64,000 nucleotides of DNA from Capnocytophaga sp. ARDL2 (GTDB lineage Bacteria > Bacteroidota > Bacteroidia > Flavobacteriales > Flavobacteriaceae). The notes under the pieces were generated by a model, which was not told the DNA's origin, did not search any database, and saw only the letters and a list, made by a program, of their open reading frames with translations. The stretch spans positions 1,736,001-1,800,000 of the forward strand of contig NZ_CP168034.1 of the NCBI RefSeq assembly GCF_041530365.1, written 5' to 3'. The translations under genes were made by a program, and so were the position numbers. Every line of letters begins with the position of its first letter. The stretch's first letter is position 1. Positions 10,230 through 20,215 of the stretch are shown in pieces.

Positions 10230-11882
10230 TTATGCTTCACATGATGAACATACCACCAAGTTGTTTACCATTTCTTTTGATACACTCTGACTGCGTTGAT
10301 AGTACAATGTTTTTACTCCCAATTTCCATGCTTCAATCAACAATTTGTTTACATCTCTGATTGGTAAACTTGCAGGAATATTGATGTTCAAACTTTGTGC
10401 TTGGTCTATGTATTTTTGACGAATCGACGCTTGAAGGATAATTTCGTACTGACTCAATTCTTTGAATGTTTTAAAAATATCTTTTTCCTCTTGTGTCAAT
10501 TCTTCCAAATGCTGCACCGAACCGTGGTTGAGCATGATACTTCTCCAAGTTTCTTCGTTGTCGATGCCTTTTTCTTCCAACAATTCTTTTAAGTACTTGT
10601 TTTTACGCATAAAGTTTCCTTTTGCCAAACCAGCCTTATAGTAGTTGCTACTAAATGGCTCGATACCTGGTGAAGTCTGTCCCAAAATAGCCGAACTCGA
10701 AGTAGTAGGGGCTATTGCCATTAAAGTGGTATTTCTGCGTCCGTATCCTTTCAACAATTCTGGTTCACCGTAGATTCTTGCCAAATCTTGAGAGGCTTTC
10801 AATGATTTTTCCTGCAATTCTCTAAAGATTTTATTGGTCAAGTTTTTCGCTTCCATACTTTCAAAGGCAATCTTATTTTTTTGCAAGTAAGAATGCCACC
10901 CCATTACTCCTAATCCTAATGCACGGTGATTTTTTGCAAAATTGTGTGCAGATGCCAAGTAATAGTTTCCTTCTGTTTTTGCAATGAATTCAGACATTAC
11001 CGCATCAAGGAAATAAGTAGCCAATTTTACAGCTTCTGTATCTTTCCATTCGTCGTATAATTCCAAGTTCATTGAAGACAAACAACATACAAAAGATTCT
11101 TCTTTTGAAGAAGGCAATGCGATTTCGCTACACAAGTTACTTGCATAGATTTGCATTTCTTTGTCTTTGTACACCTCTGGTTTGTTTCGGTTGATATTGT
11201 CTGTAAAGAAAATGTAAGGCAAACCTTTTTGTTGTCTCGATTCCAAAACTTTTGCCCATACTTCGCGTTTATCCACATCACCATCAATCATATCTTGCAT
11301 CCAATAATCTGGCACACAAACTCCGTAGAATAAGTTTTGGATAGGATTTCCTATGTTTTTGATTTCCAAAAACTCTTTAATATCTGGGTGGTCGATGTCG
11401 AGATAAGCAGCAAATGCACCTCTACGCACACCACCTTGACTGATGGTATCCATTGCGGTATCAAATAGTTTCATAAACGAAACTGCTCCCGAAGATTTAC
11501 CATTATCAGTTACGGCACTACCTCTTTCTCTCAATTCTCCAAAATATCCCGAAGTACCGCCACCGATTTTTGTTTGCATGATTACCTCACCCAATTTGTG
11601 AGTAATTCCCTCGATGTGGTCTGGTACATACACATTGAAACAAGAAATAGGCAATCCTCTTTCTGTTCCCATATTTGCCCAAATAGGTGATGAAAGGCTC
11701 ATCCAACCTTTTTCAATCATTTCTATAAACGCATCAGCCAATTCTGGTTTGTACAATCTTTGAGCCGCTGCAGTTGCTACACGCTCGATGGCTTTTTGAG
11801 TCGTTTCTCCCTTCAATAGGTAGCCCCTGTTCAATATTTGTTCGCTTTCTTCATTCAGCCACCACAATCTTTCCATAGTCAT
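10230..11882 (-). CDS. nrdA: Ribonucleoside-diphosphate reductase, alpha subunit (class I, no ATP-cone)
   Basis: Catalytic subunit reducing ribonucleotides to deoxyribonucleotides. With the ATG at 11882 it has 550 residues. Active-site residues are visible: Cys81 (PISCFNV), Asn249-x-Cys251-x-Glu253 (SNLCSEIALPSS), Cys266/267 (VCCLSSMNL), the paired tyrosines (TLYYQRSQ), and the C-terminal redox pair CSSC. The chain opens straight into the catalytic barrel domain (MERLWWLNEESEQIL) with no N-terminal ATP-cone, so the overall-activity site is absent. nrdB lies 19 bases upstream. Confidence 0.94.
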   Translation of the reverse strand: MTMERLWWLNEESEQILNRGYLLKGETTQKAIERVATAAAQRLYKPELADAFIEMIEKGWMSLSSPIWANMGTERGLPISCFNVYVPDHIEGITHKLGEVIMQTKIGGGTSGYFGELRERGSAVTDNGKSSGAVSFMKLFDTAMDTISQGGVRRGAFAAYLDIDHPDIKEFLEIKNIGNPIQNLFYGVCVPDYWMQDMIDGDVDKREVWAKVLESRQQKGLPYIFFTDNINRNKPEVYKDKEMQIYASNLCSEIALPSSKEESFVCCLSSMNLELYDEWKDTEAVKLATYFLDAVMSEFIAKTEGNYYLASAHNFAKNHRALGLGVMGWHSYLQKNKIAFESMEAKNLTNKIFRELQEKSLKASQDLARIYGEPELLKGYGRRNTTLMAIAPTTSSSAILGQTSPGIEPFSSNYYKAGLAKGNFMRKNKYLKELLEEKGIDNEETWRSIMLNHGSVQHLEELTQEEKDIFKTFKELSQYEIILQASIRQKYIDQAQSLNINIPASLPIRDVNKLLIEAWKLGVKTLYYQRSQSVSKEMVNNLVVCSSCEA

Positions 11883-11901
11883 TTTAGTTTCTTTTTTGGG
11901 G

Positions 11902-12876
11902 TTAAAATAAATCGTTTGCTGTAATACTCTTGTCGTGTTTTGTATATTCCACAGGCCTTTTTGCAAAGAAATCATCTAATGTATTTGAGAAAACTTCTTC
12001 TTCAAACCATACCATTGGTTGATATTCTTCGTTGGAAATGTTGTAAATTTTGTCCATTCCAATTTTTGTTAAACTTTCGTCTAAACGGAATTTCATAAAG
12101 TTCAACAAATTTGCCTTTGAAACAGTATCCAATTCTCCTAATTCAAAAATCCAATCCAAGATTTCTTCTTCAATTTGGATAGATTCTTTTACAATAGTTT
12201 GAATTTCTTCAATCGCCTCTGAATCGAAAAAGTCAGGGAATTCTTCCTTGATTTTATTTACTATATAGATACCAGCGTTTGCATGTAACTGCTCATCAAC
12301 CGAAGTCCAAGCGATGATATTGCTCACATTTTTCATTGCACCTTTAAAGCGAGTAAATGATAAAATAATTGCAAATTGGCTAAATAAAGAAACATTTTCG
12401 ATTAATATGGTAAACAAAATCAACGATTTCAAATAATCTTTAGGATCTTCTGCCTTTGCGTGTTTCAATGCGTTTGACAAATAGTCGATACGCTTGCTAA
12501 TCGCAGGAATTTCAATTACTCTTTCAAATTCGTTGTTGTATCCCAATACTTCCAACAATCGAGAATAAGCCTCTGAGTGTCTAAATTCGCATTCTGCAAA
12601 GGTAGAACCCAAGCCGTTGAATTCTGGTTTTGGCAAGTGCAAATACAAATTTCCCCAGAAAGTTTTTACATTCACTTCGATTTGAGCTATTGCCAACAAA
12701 CATCTCTTTACAATTTCTCTTTGTTCAGGAGTTAGATGTGAGTGAAAATCTTGAATATCGGCTGTAAAATCCACTTCCGAATGTACCCAAAACGATTTGT
12801 TGATAGCGTTTACAAAATCCATGATTTCAGGGTATTCAAATGGCTTGTAATTCACGCGTTTTGTAAAAATACTCAT
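11902..12876 (-). CDS. nrdB: Ribonucleoside-diphosphate reductase, beta subunit
   Basis: The radical-generating subunit. The ATG at 12876 gives MSIFTKRVNYKPFEYP, a normal family start; upstream in-frame codons read low-complexity sequence and are excluded. Metal and radical residues fit the tyrosyl-radical type: Glu67, Glu97-x-x-His100 and Tyr104 in EFRHSEAYSRLL. No ATP-cone is fused to the N-terminus, unlike some flavobacterial NrdB proteins. First gene of nrdB-nrdA-thioesterase. The C-terminus ends DKSITANDLF. Confidence 0.94.
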   Translation of the reverse strand: MSIFTKRVNYKPFEYPEIMDFVNAINKSFWVHSEVDFTADIQDFHSHLTPEQREIVKRCLLAIAQIEVNVKTFWGNLYLHLPKPEFNGLGSTFAECEFRHSEAYSRLLEVLGYNNEFERVIEIPAISKRIDYLSNALKHAKAEDPKDYLKSLILFTILIENVSLFSQFAIILSFTRFKGAMKNVSNIIAWTSVDEQLHANAGIYIVNKIKEEFPDFFDSEAIEEIQTIVKESIQIEEEILDWIFELGELDTVSKANLLNFMKFRLDESLTKIGMDKIYNISNEEYQPMVWFEEEVFSNTLDDFFAKRPVEYTKHDKSITANDLF

Positions 12877-13534
12877 AGCTTTTTGTTTCTTTATTTTTTC
12901 TTTTAAACTATTGATTTTTATAGTATTAAAAGTTTTTTTGTTAGTAAATCTATTCTTTTCCAATGGAAATAGCCTCGACAAAGCACACCTTATTTCCGAG
13001 TGTAAAATTATTAATATTCCTACGATGTTTTCAACAAGAAAACTATTTAATTATAAACAAAATTTGTTGATAATTTTTTCTACTTATTTTTCTCCTTTGA
13101 TTTCTATTATTTTACAATGGATTGCAGATTTTTTTAGATTGATTTTTTTTTTTTTTTTGAAAAATAAATTTGTTTTTGATGAAAAATTTTTATATAGTTT
13201 AAAAAATTTGGGTTGATTCAATATTTAAAAGGAAATTATATAGATTTGTCAAGTATTTTACTCTATTGCTAAACATTTTTCAATAGGTAGGAAATTTTTA
13301 TTTGGATAAACGTTTTTATTCTAATGATATTTACCAAATTTATGAGAATGAATAGTGCAAATTTCTATCTTGTTGTCATAAGCAAAATCGGGAGGAAATT
13401 ACGAAGCGAGAGAAAACGAACCGATTTTTTTACAAAGATTTTATCTTATACAGAATAAAATCAACGGAAACTTTTACTAAAAATCTCAGTTTCCATATTT
13501 TTTAACTACTTTTGCAGAAAAATAATAATACGAA
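12877..13534. other. Intergenic region, no gene recognised
   Basis: Very AT-rich, including a 12-base T run near 13145. The only structure I see is AAAATCGG (13384-13391) facing CCGATTTT (13421-13428), followed by more T, which could be a weak hairpin, and GATTTTAT/ATAAAATC near 13440-13463. The short frames present have no coding character. Confidence 0.5.
13507..13514 (+). promoter_or_regulatory. Probable -7 element of the DUF1456 gene
   Basis: TACTTTTG matches TAnnTTTG, 20 bases before the start codon; no clear TTG at the -33 position. Confidence 0.5.
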
Positions 13535-13915
13535 ATGAGTAATAACGATATATTAAAAAAATTGCGAGTTGCTTTGCAATTGCGTGACGAACAAATTGTT
13601 GAAATCTTACAATTGGTTGATTTTAGAGTTTCCAAAGGTGAAATTGGAAATTTTTTTAGAAGCGAAGATCATCCGAAATATGTTGTTTGCAAAGATCAAA
13701 TTTTGAGAAATTTCCTCAATGGTTTGGTGATTTACTTACGAGGAACTAAAGATGAACCCAAAAACCCAATGGAAGTTTTAGTAGCAAACAAAGCTAAAAT
13801 TTCTCCAACTCCTCAAAAGAAAATAGCACCTTCAACTGCAAAGAAAAAAGAACAAGCAACCAAAGAATTTAATCCTGCTAATGCGATTAGATTTAAAAAT
13901 GGTAAAAAGAAATAA
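13535..13915 (+). CDS. DUF1456 (YehS-like) protein
   Basis: 126 residues. Residues 1-70 match a DUF1456 unit (NDILKKLRVALQLRDEQIVEILQLVDF, then KGEIGNFFRSEDHPKYVVC and ILRNFLNGLVIYLRG). The family often has two such units; here the second is replaced by a lysine-rich tail (ISPTPQKKIAPSTAKKKEQ) ending FKNGKKK. Biochemical function of the family is unknown; the basic tail could bind nucleic acid, which is inference only. Confidence 0.85.
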   Translation: MSNNDILKKLRVALQLRDEQIVEILQLVDFRVSKGEIGNFFRSEDHPKYVVCKDQILRNFLNGLVIYLRGTKDEPKNPMEVLVANKAKISPTPQKKIAPSTAKKKEQATKEFNPANAIRFKNGKKK

Positions 13916-14002
13916 TATTTTTCTGATATTATTTTAATGATTTTATCGTTTTTTAGTAAAAAAGTTGCTATTTTTGAATAAATATACATTAAACTTTGAA
14001 TT

Positions 14003-14311
14003 ATGGAACTTTCTGATTTTTCTAATTTAATAAAAACGATTGTCATTTTATTGTTTATCTATTATGCAATAAAATTTTTTGCAAAATTTTTTGCAAAATT
14101 GTTTGCTCCTTATTTTGTCAATCGCATGTTGAAAAAAATTCAACAAAAGTTTGAAAATCAAATGAATCAACAACAACAACAATATAATAGAGGACAATCT
14201 ACCAATAATTTTAATAGACAACAGAATACAAACTCTTCTTCTACATCAAAAATCGAGTTTAAGGAAAAGAAAAAAGTAGGGGAGTACATAGATTTTGAAG
14301 AAATAAAATAA
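14003..14311 (+). CDS. Small membrane protein, DUF4834-like
   Basis: 102 residues: one hydrophobic helix (about 10-35) followed by a polar, Gln/Asn-rich tail (NQMNQQQQQYNRGQ, NFNRQQNTNSS) and a conserved-looking end KKKVGEYIDFEEIK. This layout matches the flavobacterial DUF4834 family of unknown function. It follows the DUF1456 gene on the same strand and is ended by the hairpin at 14311. Confidence 0.75.
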   Translation: MELSDFSNLIKTIVILLFIYYAIKFFAKFFAKLFAPYFVNRMLKKIQQKFENQMNQQQQQYNRGQSTNNFNRQQNTNSSSTSKIEFKEKKKVGEYIDFEEIK

Positions 14312-14341
14312 AAAAAGCTGTCATTACGACAGCTTTTTTAT
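14311..14341. terminator. Bidirectional terminator between DUF4834 and the S9 peptidase
   Basis: GCTGTC (14317-14322), loop ATTAC, GACAGC (14328-14333), flanked by A6 on the left and T6 on the right. It works for both convergent genes. Confidence 0.9.
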
Positions 14342-14347
14342 AAACGA

Positions 14348-16768
14348 TTACTTCTTGTTTTTCAAATGTTCGTCGAGGAAGCGTTCTTGTTCCCAAAGCA
14401 AGTGCATGATATTTTCTTTTGCAACATAACTATGACTTTCTTTTGGTAAAATCACCATTCTTACAGGTGCTCCCAATCCTTTCAACGCTTGAAAATAACG
14501 CTCGGTTTGCAGAGTAAATGTACCAGGATTATTGTCTGCCTCTCCGTGTACCAACAGCATTGGCGTCTTCATTTTTTCTGCATTCATAAATGGCGACATC
14601 GTGTTATACACATCAGCTGCTTCCCAATAATTTCTTTGTTCGTATTGGAATCCAAAAGGCGTAAGCGTACGGTTGTAAGCTCCCGAACGAGCAATACCAC
14701 AAGCAAACAAATCTGTGTGTGTAAGCAAGTTAGCCGTCATAAATGCTCCATAAGAATGCCCTCCAACTCCTACGCGTTTTCTGTCGATGTAGCCCAAATT
14801 GTCCAAAGCGTCGATGGCAGCTTCTGCATTAAGTTTCAATTGTTCTACAAACGAATCGTTTGGCTCTTCGTCGCCTTCTCCTACAATTGGGAATGCAGCG
14901 TCATCTAAAACCGCATAACCTTTGGCAACCCAATACACAAACGAACCATAATATGGGAATGTAAATTCATTTGGATTTGCCGAACTCTGACCTGCACTGT
15001 TTTTGTCTTTGTATTCCGTTGGATACGCCCAAATCAACAATGGCAATTTTTCTTGTGGATTTTTTCTATCAAATCCTGCTGGTAAATACAAAGTTCCCGA
15101 CAACTCTACACCGTCTTTACGCTTGTATTTGATCACTTCTTTGTGTACATCTTTGATACTTTCAAACGGATTTTTGTTGAAAGTAATCTGTTTCAAACTA
15201 TTTTTCTTTTTGATATTTCGGAAAAAATAATTTGGATAATCCGTTTTGGATTGAATATTCACCAAAATTTCTCCTTTTTTTGCATCAATTACCTCAGAAA
15301 TTGATTCAATTTTATCTGAAAAATTTGATTGATACAATCTCTTAGTTTTCAAAGTAGCAAGATTCAATTCGTCAAAAAAAGGAAATTGACCTTTGGCTGT
15401 GTGTCCGTCTCCAATCAAATACAAATGATTGTTTTCTTTCATCAAAGTATAAGCACCGTATTGATTTTTCTTAGTTTCAAACGCACCTGGATCGCTGTAA
15501 ATATCTTGGTAATTTCTATCCCAAATCAATTTAGTTTCCTTGGTTGTTGGGTTTAACAAATAAGTTTTAGAATTACGCGTATCGTACCAACGGTCGTACA
15601 AAATAGCCGTTTCTTTGTCTCCCCATGTGATTCCTGAAAATCGTTGCGGTGTTTTTACCAACAATTCTGGTTCTTTGTCAAACGGTGCTTGCCAAGTGTA
15701 AACCGCATCTCTGTATTCCACCTGATTTGCTGGATTTCCCTCGTCCAAGGCTTCTACAAAGTACAACGAAGACGCCTCATCACTTCTCCACGCCATGTTG
15801 CGTTTTCCTTTGCGAACAGCCATAAATCCTTTCGGCATAATCTCGTTTAGTGGTACTTCGTTTACTACTTTTACTTCTTCACCTTCTGCTGTATAAACTA
15901 CCGATTTTGAAGGAAAACGGTTGAGTTGCACCAAATATGAATACGGTTTTTGGATAGTTGTTATAATCAAATAATTTCCATCCGGAGAAAACGATTCTCC
16001 AGCGTAAGTATCAGCCGATTTAAACAACTTTTTAGTACCGTTTACATCTACAGTGTATAATTCTGAAGTAATGATGTTTTCAAAATTTGCCTCGTCTGTT
16101 TTGTTTTTCAACAAATCTTGATAAGTTCTATTTTGAGAAACCACACCTTCTTGAGCTGTTGAAACAATAGGGCCAGTAGGAATATCTGTTTTGGTATCGA
16201 TGAGTGGTTTTCTGTTGGTTGGCAATGTTTTGATTAACAATCTTTTGCTGTCTTTGTACCAAGTAATAGGATTTCCGAGATTAGCATTTAAAGTAGCTTC
16301 TGTCATTTTTTTGGCACTAGCCGTTTGCAAATCGATAATCCATAATTCGTTACCATTTGCCACTGTATTGGTAAACGCCAATTTTGTTTCGTCTGGCGAC
16401 CAAGACATATTATTGATCAACGCATTTTCTGGAAGACCTTTGATTTGAATTTCGTCATTTCCACCTACTTTTTTTATTTTCAAGTTGTTGATAAAAGTAG
16501 CGGTACTCGAAATATTGGTGATAGGATTGATACGCAAACCACCCAAACGCAATTCTTCTTGGTTCAATTCAGGTAAAGATTTGTAAGTTTTTCTGTAAAT
16601 CAAAATCATCAAATCTTTTTTAGAATTCATCGAAACCGATGGGGCTCTTTCAAAATCAGCCAATTGTAAAATTTCTTGTGAAGGCTGTTGAAAGCTAATG
16701 TTTTCTTGTGCTTTCATAGTCGAAGTTGCTAATAATAAAGCCAATACTGTTAGTTTTAGTCTTTTCAT
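14348..16768 (-). CDS. S9 family serine peptidase, glutamyl endopeptidase-like (S9D)
   Basis: 806 residues with a signal peptide (MKRLKLTVLALLLATSTMKAQ), a beta-propeller-type N-terminal region and a C-terminal alpha/beta hydrolase domain. The catalytic triad is visible: Ser672 in GGHSYGAF, Asp745 in HGEADNNPG and His779 in KESHSY. The stretch ARSGAYNRTLTPFGFQYE is characteristic of the S9D (glutamyl endopeptidase) branch rather than prolyl oligopeptidases or DPP-IV; cleavage preference is inferred. Probably periplasmic. It follows the GSCFA gene by 28 bases on the same strand. Confidence 0.88.
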   Translation of the reverse strand: MKRLKLTVLALLLATSTMKAQENISFQQPSQEILQLADFERAPSVSMNSKKDLMILIYRKTYKSLPELNQEELRLGGLRINPITNISSTATFINNLKIKKVGGNDEIQIKGLPENALINNMSWSPDETKLAFTNTVANGNELWIIDLQTASAKKMTEATLNANLGNPITWYKDSKRLLIKTLPTNRKPLIDTKTDIPTGPIVSTAQEGVVSQNRTYQDLLKNKTDEANFENIITSELYTVDVNGTKKLFKSADTYAGESFSPDGNYLIITTIQKPYSYLVQLNRFPSKSVVYTAEGEEVKVVNEVPLNEIMPKGFMAVRKGKRNMAWRSDEASSLYFVEALDEGNPANQVEYRDAVYTWQAPFDKEPELLVKTPQRFSGITWGDKETAILYDRWYDTRNSKTYLLNPTTKETKLIWDRNYQDIYSDPGAFETKKNQYGAYTLMKENNHLYLIGDGHTAKGQFPFFDELNLATLKTKRLYQSNFSDKIESISEVIDAKKGEILVNIQSKTDYPNYFFRNIKKKNSLKQITFNKNPFESIKDVHKEVIKYKRKDGVELSGTLYLPAGFDRKNPQEKLPLLIWAYPTEYKDKNSAGQSSANPNEFTFPYYGSFVYWVAKGYAVLDDAAFPIVGEGDEEPNDSFVEQLKLNAEAAIDALDNLGYIDRKRVGVGGHSYGAFMTANLLTHTDLFACGIARSGAYNRTLTPFGFQYEQRNYWEAADVYNTMSPFMNAEKMKTPMLLVHGEADNNPGTFTLQTERYFQALKGLGAPVRMVILPKESHSYVAKENIMHLLWEQERFLDEHLKNKK

Positions 16769-16796
16769 TAAATTAAATTTATTTTAAAAATATTAG

Positions 16797-17762
16797 TTAT
16801 ATTTCATTCATTTCAAAATCCATAAATGGATGTTTTGCATTGATTTGTTGAATATCATTTTTCAAGGTTTCTACAAATTGTACATATTCGTTTGTTTGCT
16901 GATTAAACGGTCGATGCATCAAACCACTGTTGATTTTTTGTACCAATTTCATATCCATATAAACGGATGAATCTATACAATTATTTTTAAACTTTTCCCA
17001 TACAAAATCTATCGCAAAATCTGAAGGATGTATCAAATCATTGGCATAAAATCGATAATCTCTCAACTCGTCCATCAACATTTCATAAGTAGGAAAATAG
17101 TAATTTTTGTTACAGTTTTTATCCAAAAAATTGTGTAATGCTGTTATTAAATGTGATTTACTACGCTGATTTTCAATAATTCCGTCTTTGATATGTCGTA
17201 CTGGTGAAATAGTAAAAATACATTGAAGCTCAGGATTGACTGTTCTTATCAGCTGATTGATTTCTGCTAATTCGCTTTCTATTTCTTCAACACTTAGCAA
17301 GTGTTTTGTAAACTGATTTTGAGGAATTTTATGACAATTGGCAACATAGTTTCCACTTTCTTTCCATTGATAAGCCCAAGCCGTACCCAACGTAATAATT
17401 AAATGCGTAGCCTCTTTCAATTGATGGTAAAAATCAATTATTTTTTGATTGACTTTTGATAAAAAATCCTCTTTAGTCAATTGATTCAGTGAGGAATGAC
17501 ATTCAAAACTACACCAAATTTCTCTATGTAAAAAAATGTCTTTTTCTTGAAAAAAATCTTTGTGTATTGTTCTGTGAAACAATTGTTTGATAGCCTGTGG
17601 ATGGAACAATATTCCTGTAGGATTGACCGTATTTCTCCATTTAAAATAAGACAGCTTTTTTGAAATATTTTCAGCAAAACAACTACCAATACTTACAATT
17701 TTTGAATCGTAAGTCAATTTTTTTTCGAGAGGCTGTATGTTTATTTCAGTTGAAAATTTCAT
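16797..17762 (-). CDS. GSCFA domain protein
   Basis: About 321 residues with the defining motif near the N-terminus (KIVSIGSCFAENISKKL) and later TLGTAWAYQW, FTISPVRHIKDG and DLIHPSDFAIDFVW. The GSCFA family is named for this motif and is related to SGNH/GDSL hydrolases; the substrate is unknown. I start at ATG 17762 (MKFSTEINIQP); an in-frame TTG nine bases earlier would abut the ABC-F stop. Co-transcribed with the ABC-F gene upstream. Confidence 0.88.
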   Translation of the reverse strand: MKFSTEINIQPLEKKLTYDSKIVSIGSCFAENISKKLSYFKWRNTVNPTGILFHPQAIKQLFHRTIHKDFFQEKDIFLHREIWCSFECHSSLNQLTKEDFLSKVNQKIIDFYHQLKEATHLIITLGTAWAYQWKESGNYVANCHKIPQNQFTKHLLSVEEIESELAEINQLIRTVNPELQCIFTISPVRHIKDGIIENQRSKSHLITALHNFLDKNCNKNYYFPTYEMLMDELRDYRFYANDLIHPSDFAIDFVWEKFKNNCIDSSVYMDMKLVQKINSGLMHRPFNQQTNEYVQFVETLKNDIQQINAKHPFMDFEMNEI

Positions 17763-17771
17763 TTTCAGCAA

Positions 17772-19403
17772 TTATTTTTCAATTTCCTTTAAAGATTCCA
17801 TTTTTTTCAATGCCAAAAATCCTTGAATATCTTCAAAATGTTCTTTTACTCGTTTGTTTCCAAATTCAAAAACTTTTTCTGCCAGACCATCTAGGAAATC
17901 ACGGTCGTGTGAAACTAAAATTACCGTTCCTTCAAATTCTTTCAATGCCTTTTTAATAATATCTTTAGTCTTCATATCCAAGTGGTTGGTAGGCTCATCG
18001 AGAATCAACACATTGTAGGGTTCTAACAACAATTTAATCATCGCTAAACGCGTTTTTTCTCCACCCGAAAGTACTTTTACTTTTTTGTCGATGTCTTCGC
18101 CAGAAAACATAAAGGCTCCCAAAATATTTTTGATTTGAGTGCGAATATCACCTTCGGCAATGCGGTCAATGGTTTCAAAAATCGTGATGTTTTCATCCAA
18201 TAAAGACGCTTGATTTTGAGCAAAATAACCAATTTTGGCGTTGTGTCCGATTTCCACAGTTCCGTCGTAATCGATTTCGCCCATAATGGCCTTTATCATC
18301 GTAGATTTACCCTCACCATTTTTTCCAACCAAGGCTACTTTTTGACCTCTTTCGATGACCATATTGGCATCTTTAAATACGATGTGGTCGCCATAAGATT
18401 TGCACAAATCTTTTACAATTACAGGATATTGTCCCGAACGAGCAGCAGGTGGAAAACGCAATTTCAAGGCAGAAGTATCAATTTCATCCACCTGAATTAT
18501 TTCTAATTTTTCCAACATTTTTACACGAGATTGCACCTGTAAAGTTTTGGAATAAGTTCCTTTGAATCGCTCGATAAACTCCTTGGTTTCGGCAATCATT
18601 TTTTGTTGCTCCTCGTATTGTTTTTGTTGCTGTTCGCGTCGTTCTTGTCTCAAAACCAAATAGTCAGAATACCTAGCTTTGTAATCGTAAATGCGTCCCA
18701 TCGTAACCTCTATCGTTCGGTTGGTGATATTATCTACAAATGCTCGATCGTGCGAAATTACCATTACAGCTTTGGCAGAATTAATCAGAAAATCTTCCAA
18801 CCATTGAATTGATTCGATGTCTAAGTGATTAGTAGGTTCGTCCAACAAAATCAAATCGGGCTTTTTCAAAAGGATTTTCGCTAATTCGATACGCATACGC
18901 CAACCACCTGAAAAGGATGAAGTAGGACGATCGAGGTCTTCTTGTGTAAATCCCATTCCCTTCAAAACTTTTTCAACTTCGGATTCGTAATTTACTTCTT
19001 CAATAGAGTAAAATTTTTCGCTTAATTCCGAAACGCGTTCGATGAGTTTCATATAATCGTCACTTTCGTAATCCGTACGACTCACCAACTGCTCGTTGAT
19101 TTCATCGATTTCTTTTTTCATCGAAAACACTTCGTCAAACGCTTTTGCCGCCTCTTCTCGCACGGTATGTTTGTCTTCAGTAAACAAATGCTGTGGCAAG
19201 TAAGCAATGATTGCATCTTTTGGAGCAGCAACACTTCCAGAAGTTGGTTTATTGATACCCGCTACAATTTTGAGTAAAGTTGATTTTCCCGCACCATTCT
19301 TCCCCATCAAGGCGATTTTATCGTTTTCATTTATGGCGAAATTGACTCCACTAAATAGGGTAGTTGCACCAAATTGCACGGCTATATCGTTAATTGTAAT
19401 CAT
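17772..19403 (-). CDS. ABC-F family ATPase (translation-associated)
   Basis: 543 residues with two ATP-binding domains and no membrane segment: Walker A GKNGAGKST and GKNGEGKST, signatures FSGGWRMRIELAK and LSGGEKTRLAMIK, and Walker B LILLDEPTNHLD and VLILDEPTNHLD. The linker (RREQQQKQYEEQQKM...) is the ABC-F ribosome-binding element. Such proteins act at the ribosomal E site; it most resembles the YbiT/YkpA type, but the subtype is not certain. First in a run with GSCFA and the S9 peptidase. Confidence 0.9.
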   Translation of the reverse strand: MITINDIAVQFGATTLFSGVNFAINENDKIALMGKNGAGKSTLLKIVAGINKPTSGSVAAPKDAIIAYLPQHLFTEDKHTVREEAAKAFDEVFSMKKEIDEINEQLVSRTDYESDDYMKLIERVSELSEKFYSIEEVNYESEVEKVLKGMGFTQEDLDRPTSSFSGGWRMRIELAKILLKKPDLILLDEPTNHLDIESIQWLEDFLINSAKAVMVISHDRAFVDNITNRTIEVTMGRIYDYKARYSDYLVLRQERREQQQKQYEEQQKMIAETKEFIERFKGTYSKTLQVQSRVKMLEKLEIIQVDEIDTSALKLRFPPAARSGQYPVIVKDLCKSYGDHIVFKDANMVIERGQKVALVGKNGEGKSTMIKAIMGEIDYDGTVEIGHNAKIGYFAQNQASLLDENITIFETIDRIAEGDIRTQIKNILGAFMFSGEDIDKKVKVLSGGEKTRLAMIKLLLEPYNVLILDEPTNHLDMKTKDIIKKALKEFEGTVILVSHDRDFLDGLAEKVFEFGNKRVKEHFEDIQGFLALKKMESLKEIEK

Positions 19404-19580
19404 GTTGTTTTGTAAATGTGAAATTTATAAAATATAAGTTGTAAAGGTAGGGAAAATTTGTCAAAGGTGAAAAGGGAAAAATTGATATATGGAAGTTTTG
19501 AATAGTTTAAAAATTACTTTAAATATTAGGCTATCATAGTTGAAATATTTTGTATTTTCGTAAACTGTGATTTAAAATAA

Positions 19581-20212
19581 ATGGAATTAAGGAAATGCTT
19601 CAACTCTGAACGATTCAATTCAAAAGAATGATATGAAAAATTAATGAAAGACGGAATAATCTATGGTGATTTAGAATATATAAAACCTTATTGGGAAGAT
19701 GATGATAAAATGTTAGAAGGTTATGGTTGGTTGCTTGAAAAAATGAAAGAAAAATTAGGCAAAAGTCCTATTTCTAATGGTTATCCTATTTGGGCATGGT
19801 ATTAATATCGTTGTGAAAAACGACGAAAACCTGATTTGCGAAAAAGAGGACACCTTGAAAAGGGGATACATGGAGTTAGAATAGAAATTCGTAAACACGA
19901 ATCTGAAGTTTTATTATCAGATTTTGATTTTTGGCATTACCCTATTAGTTATCAATCGTATATTTCAGATGGCGAAAAAGATTGTGAACTTTATGAAAAA
20001 AGTTAGAAGATTTAGGTTTTGGGAATGCCGATTTGAAAGATTTACCAATTAATTTTCAACAAAAAATCATTAAATCATGGGATAAAGTCTTAGATTTAGA
20101 TTTTGAAGCCCCTTATTGGACTTATCCTAAAAGTAATAAATCAATCCAAGCAACATTTTGGACGCTTAAGGTTGAAGAAATTGTAAAAGTAGTATATTTT
20201 ATAGCGAGATAA
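19581..20212 (+). pseudogene. DUF3841 protein, inactivated
   Basis: Reading through three lesions gives a full DUF3841-like chain: MELRKCFNSERFNSKE, TGA where Trp is expected, YEKLMKDGIIYGDLEYI...GYPIWAWY, TAA where Gln is expected, RRKPDLRKRGHLEKG...VLLSDFDFWHYPI, then a frameshift near 20005, and LEDLGFGNADLKDLP...VYFIAR with TAA at 20210. Two in-frame stops plus an indel make sequencing error unlikely. The family is of unknown function. The last base lies 3 bases before truC. Confidence 0.82.
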
Positions 20213-20215
20213 ATT

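Noticed and set aside
12877..12981. Longer nrdB with 35 extra N-terminal residues
   Set aside because: The extension is Lys/Asn-rich and unlike any NrdB or ATP-cone; the ATG at 12876 gives the normal family N-terminus.
12911..13216. Plus-strand open frame overlapping the nrdB leader
   Set aside because: Phe/Leu/Ile/Lys-rich translation of a low-complexity AT region; no start context and no conserved segment.
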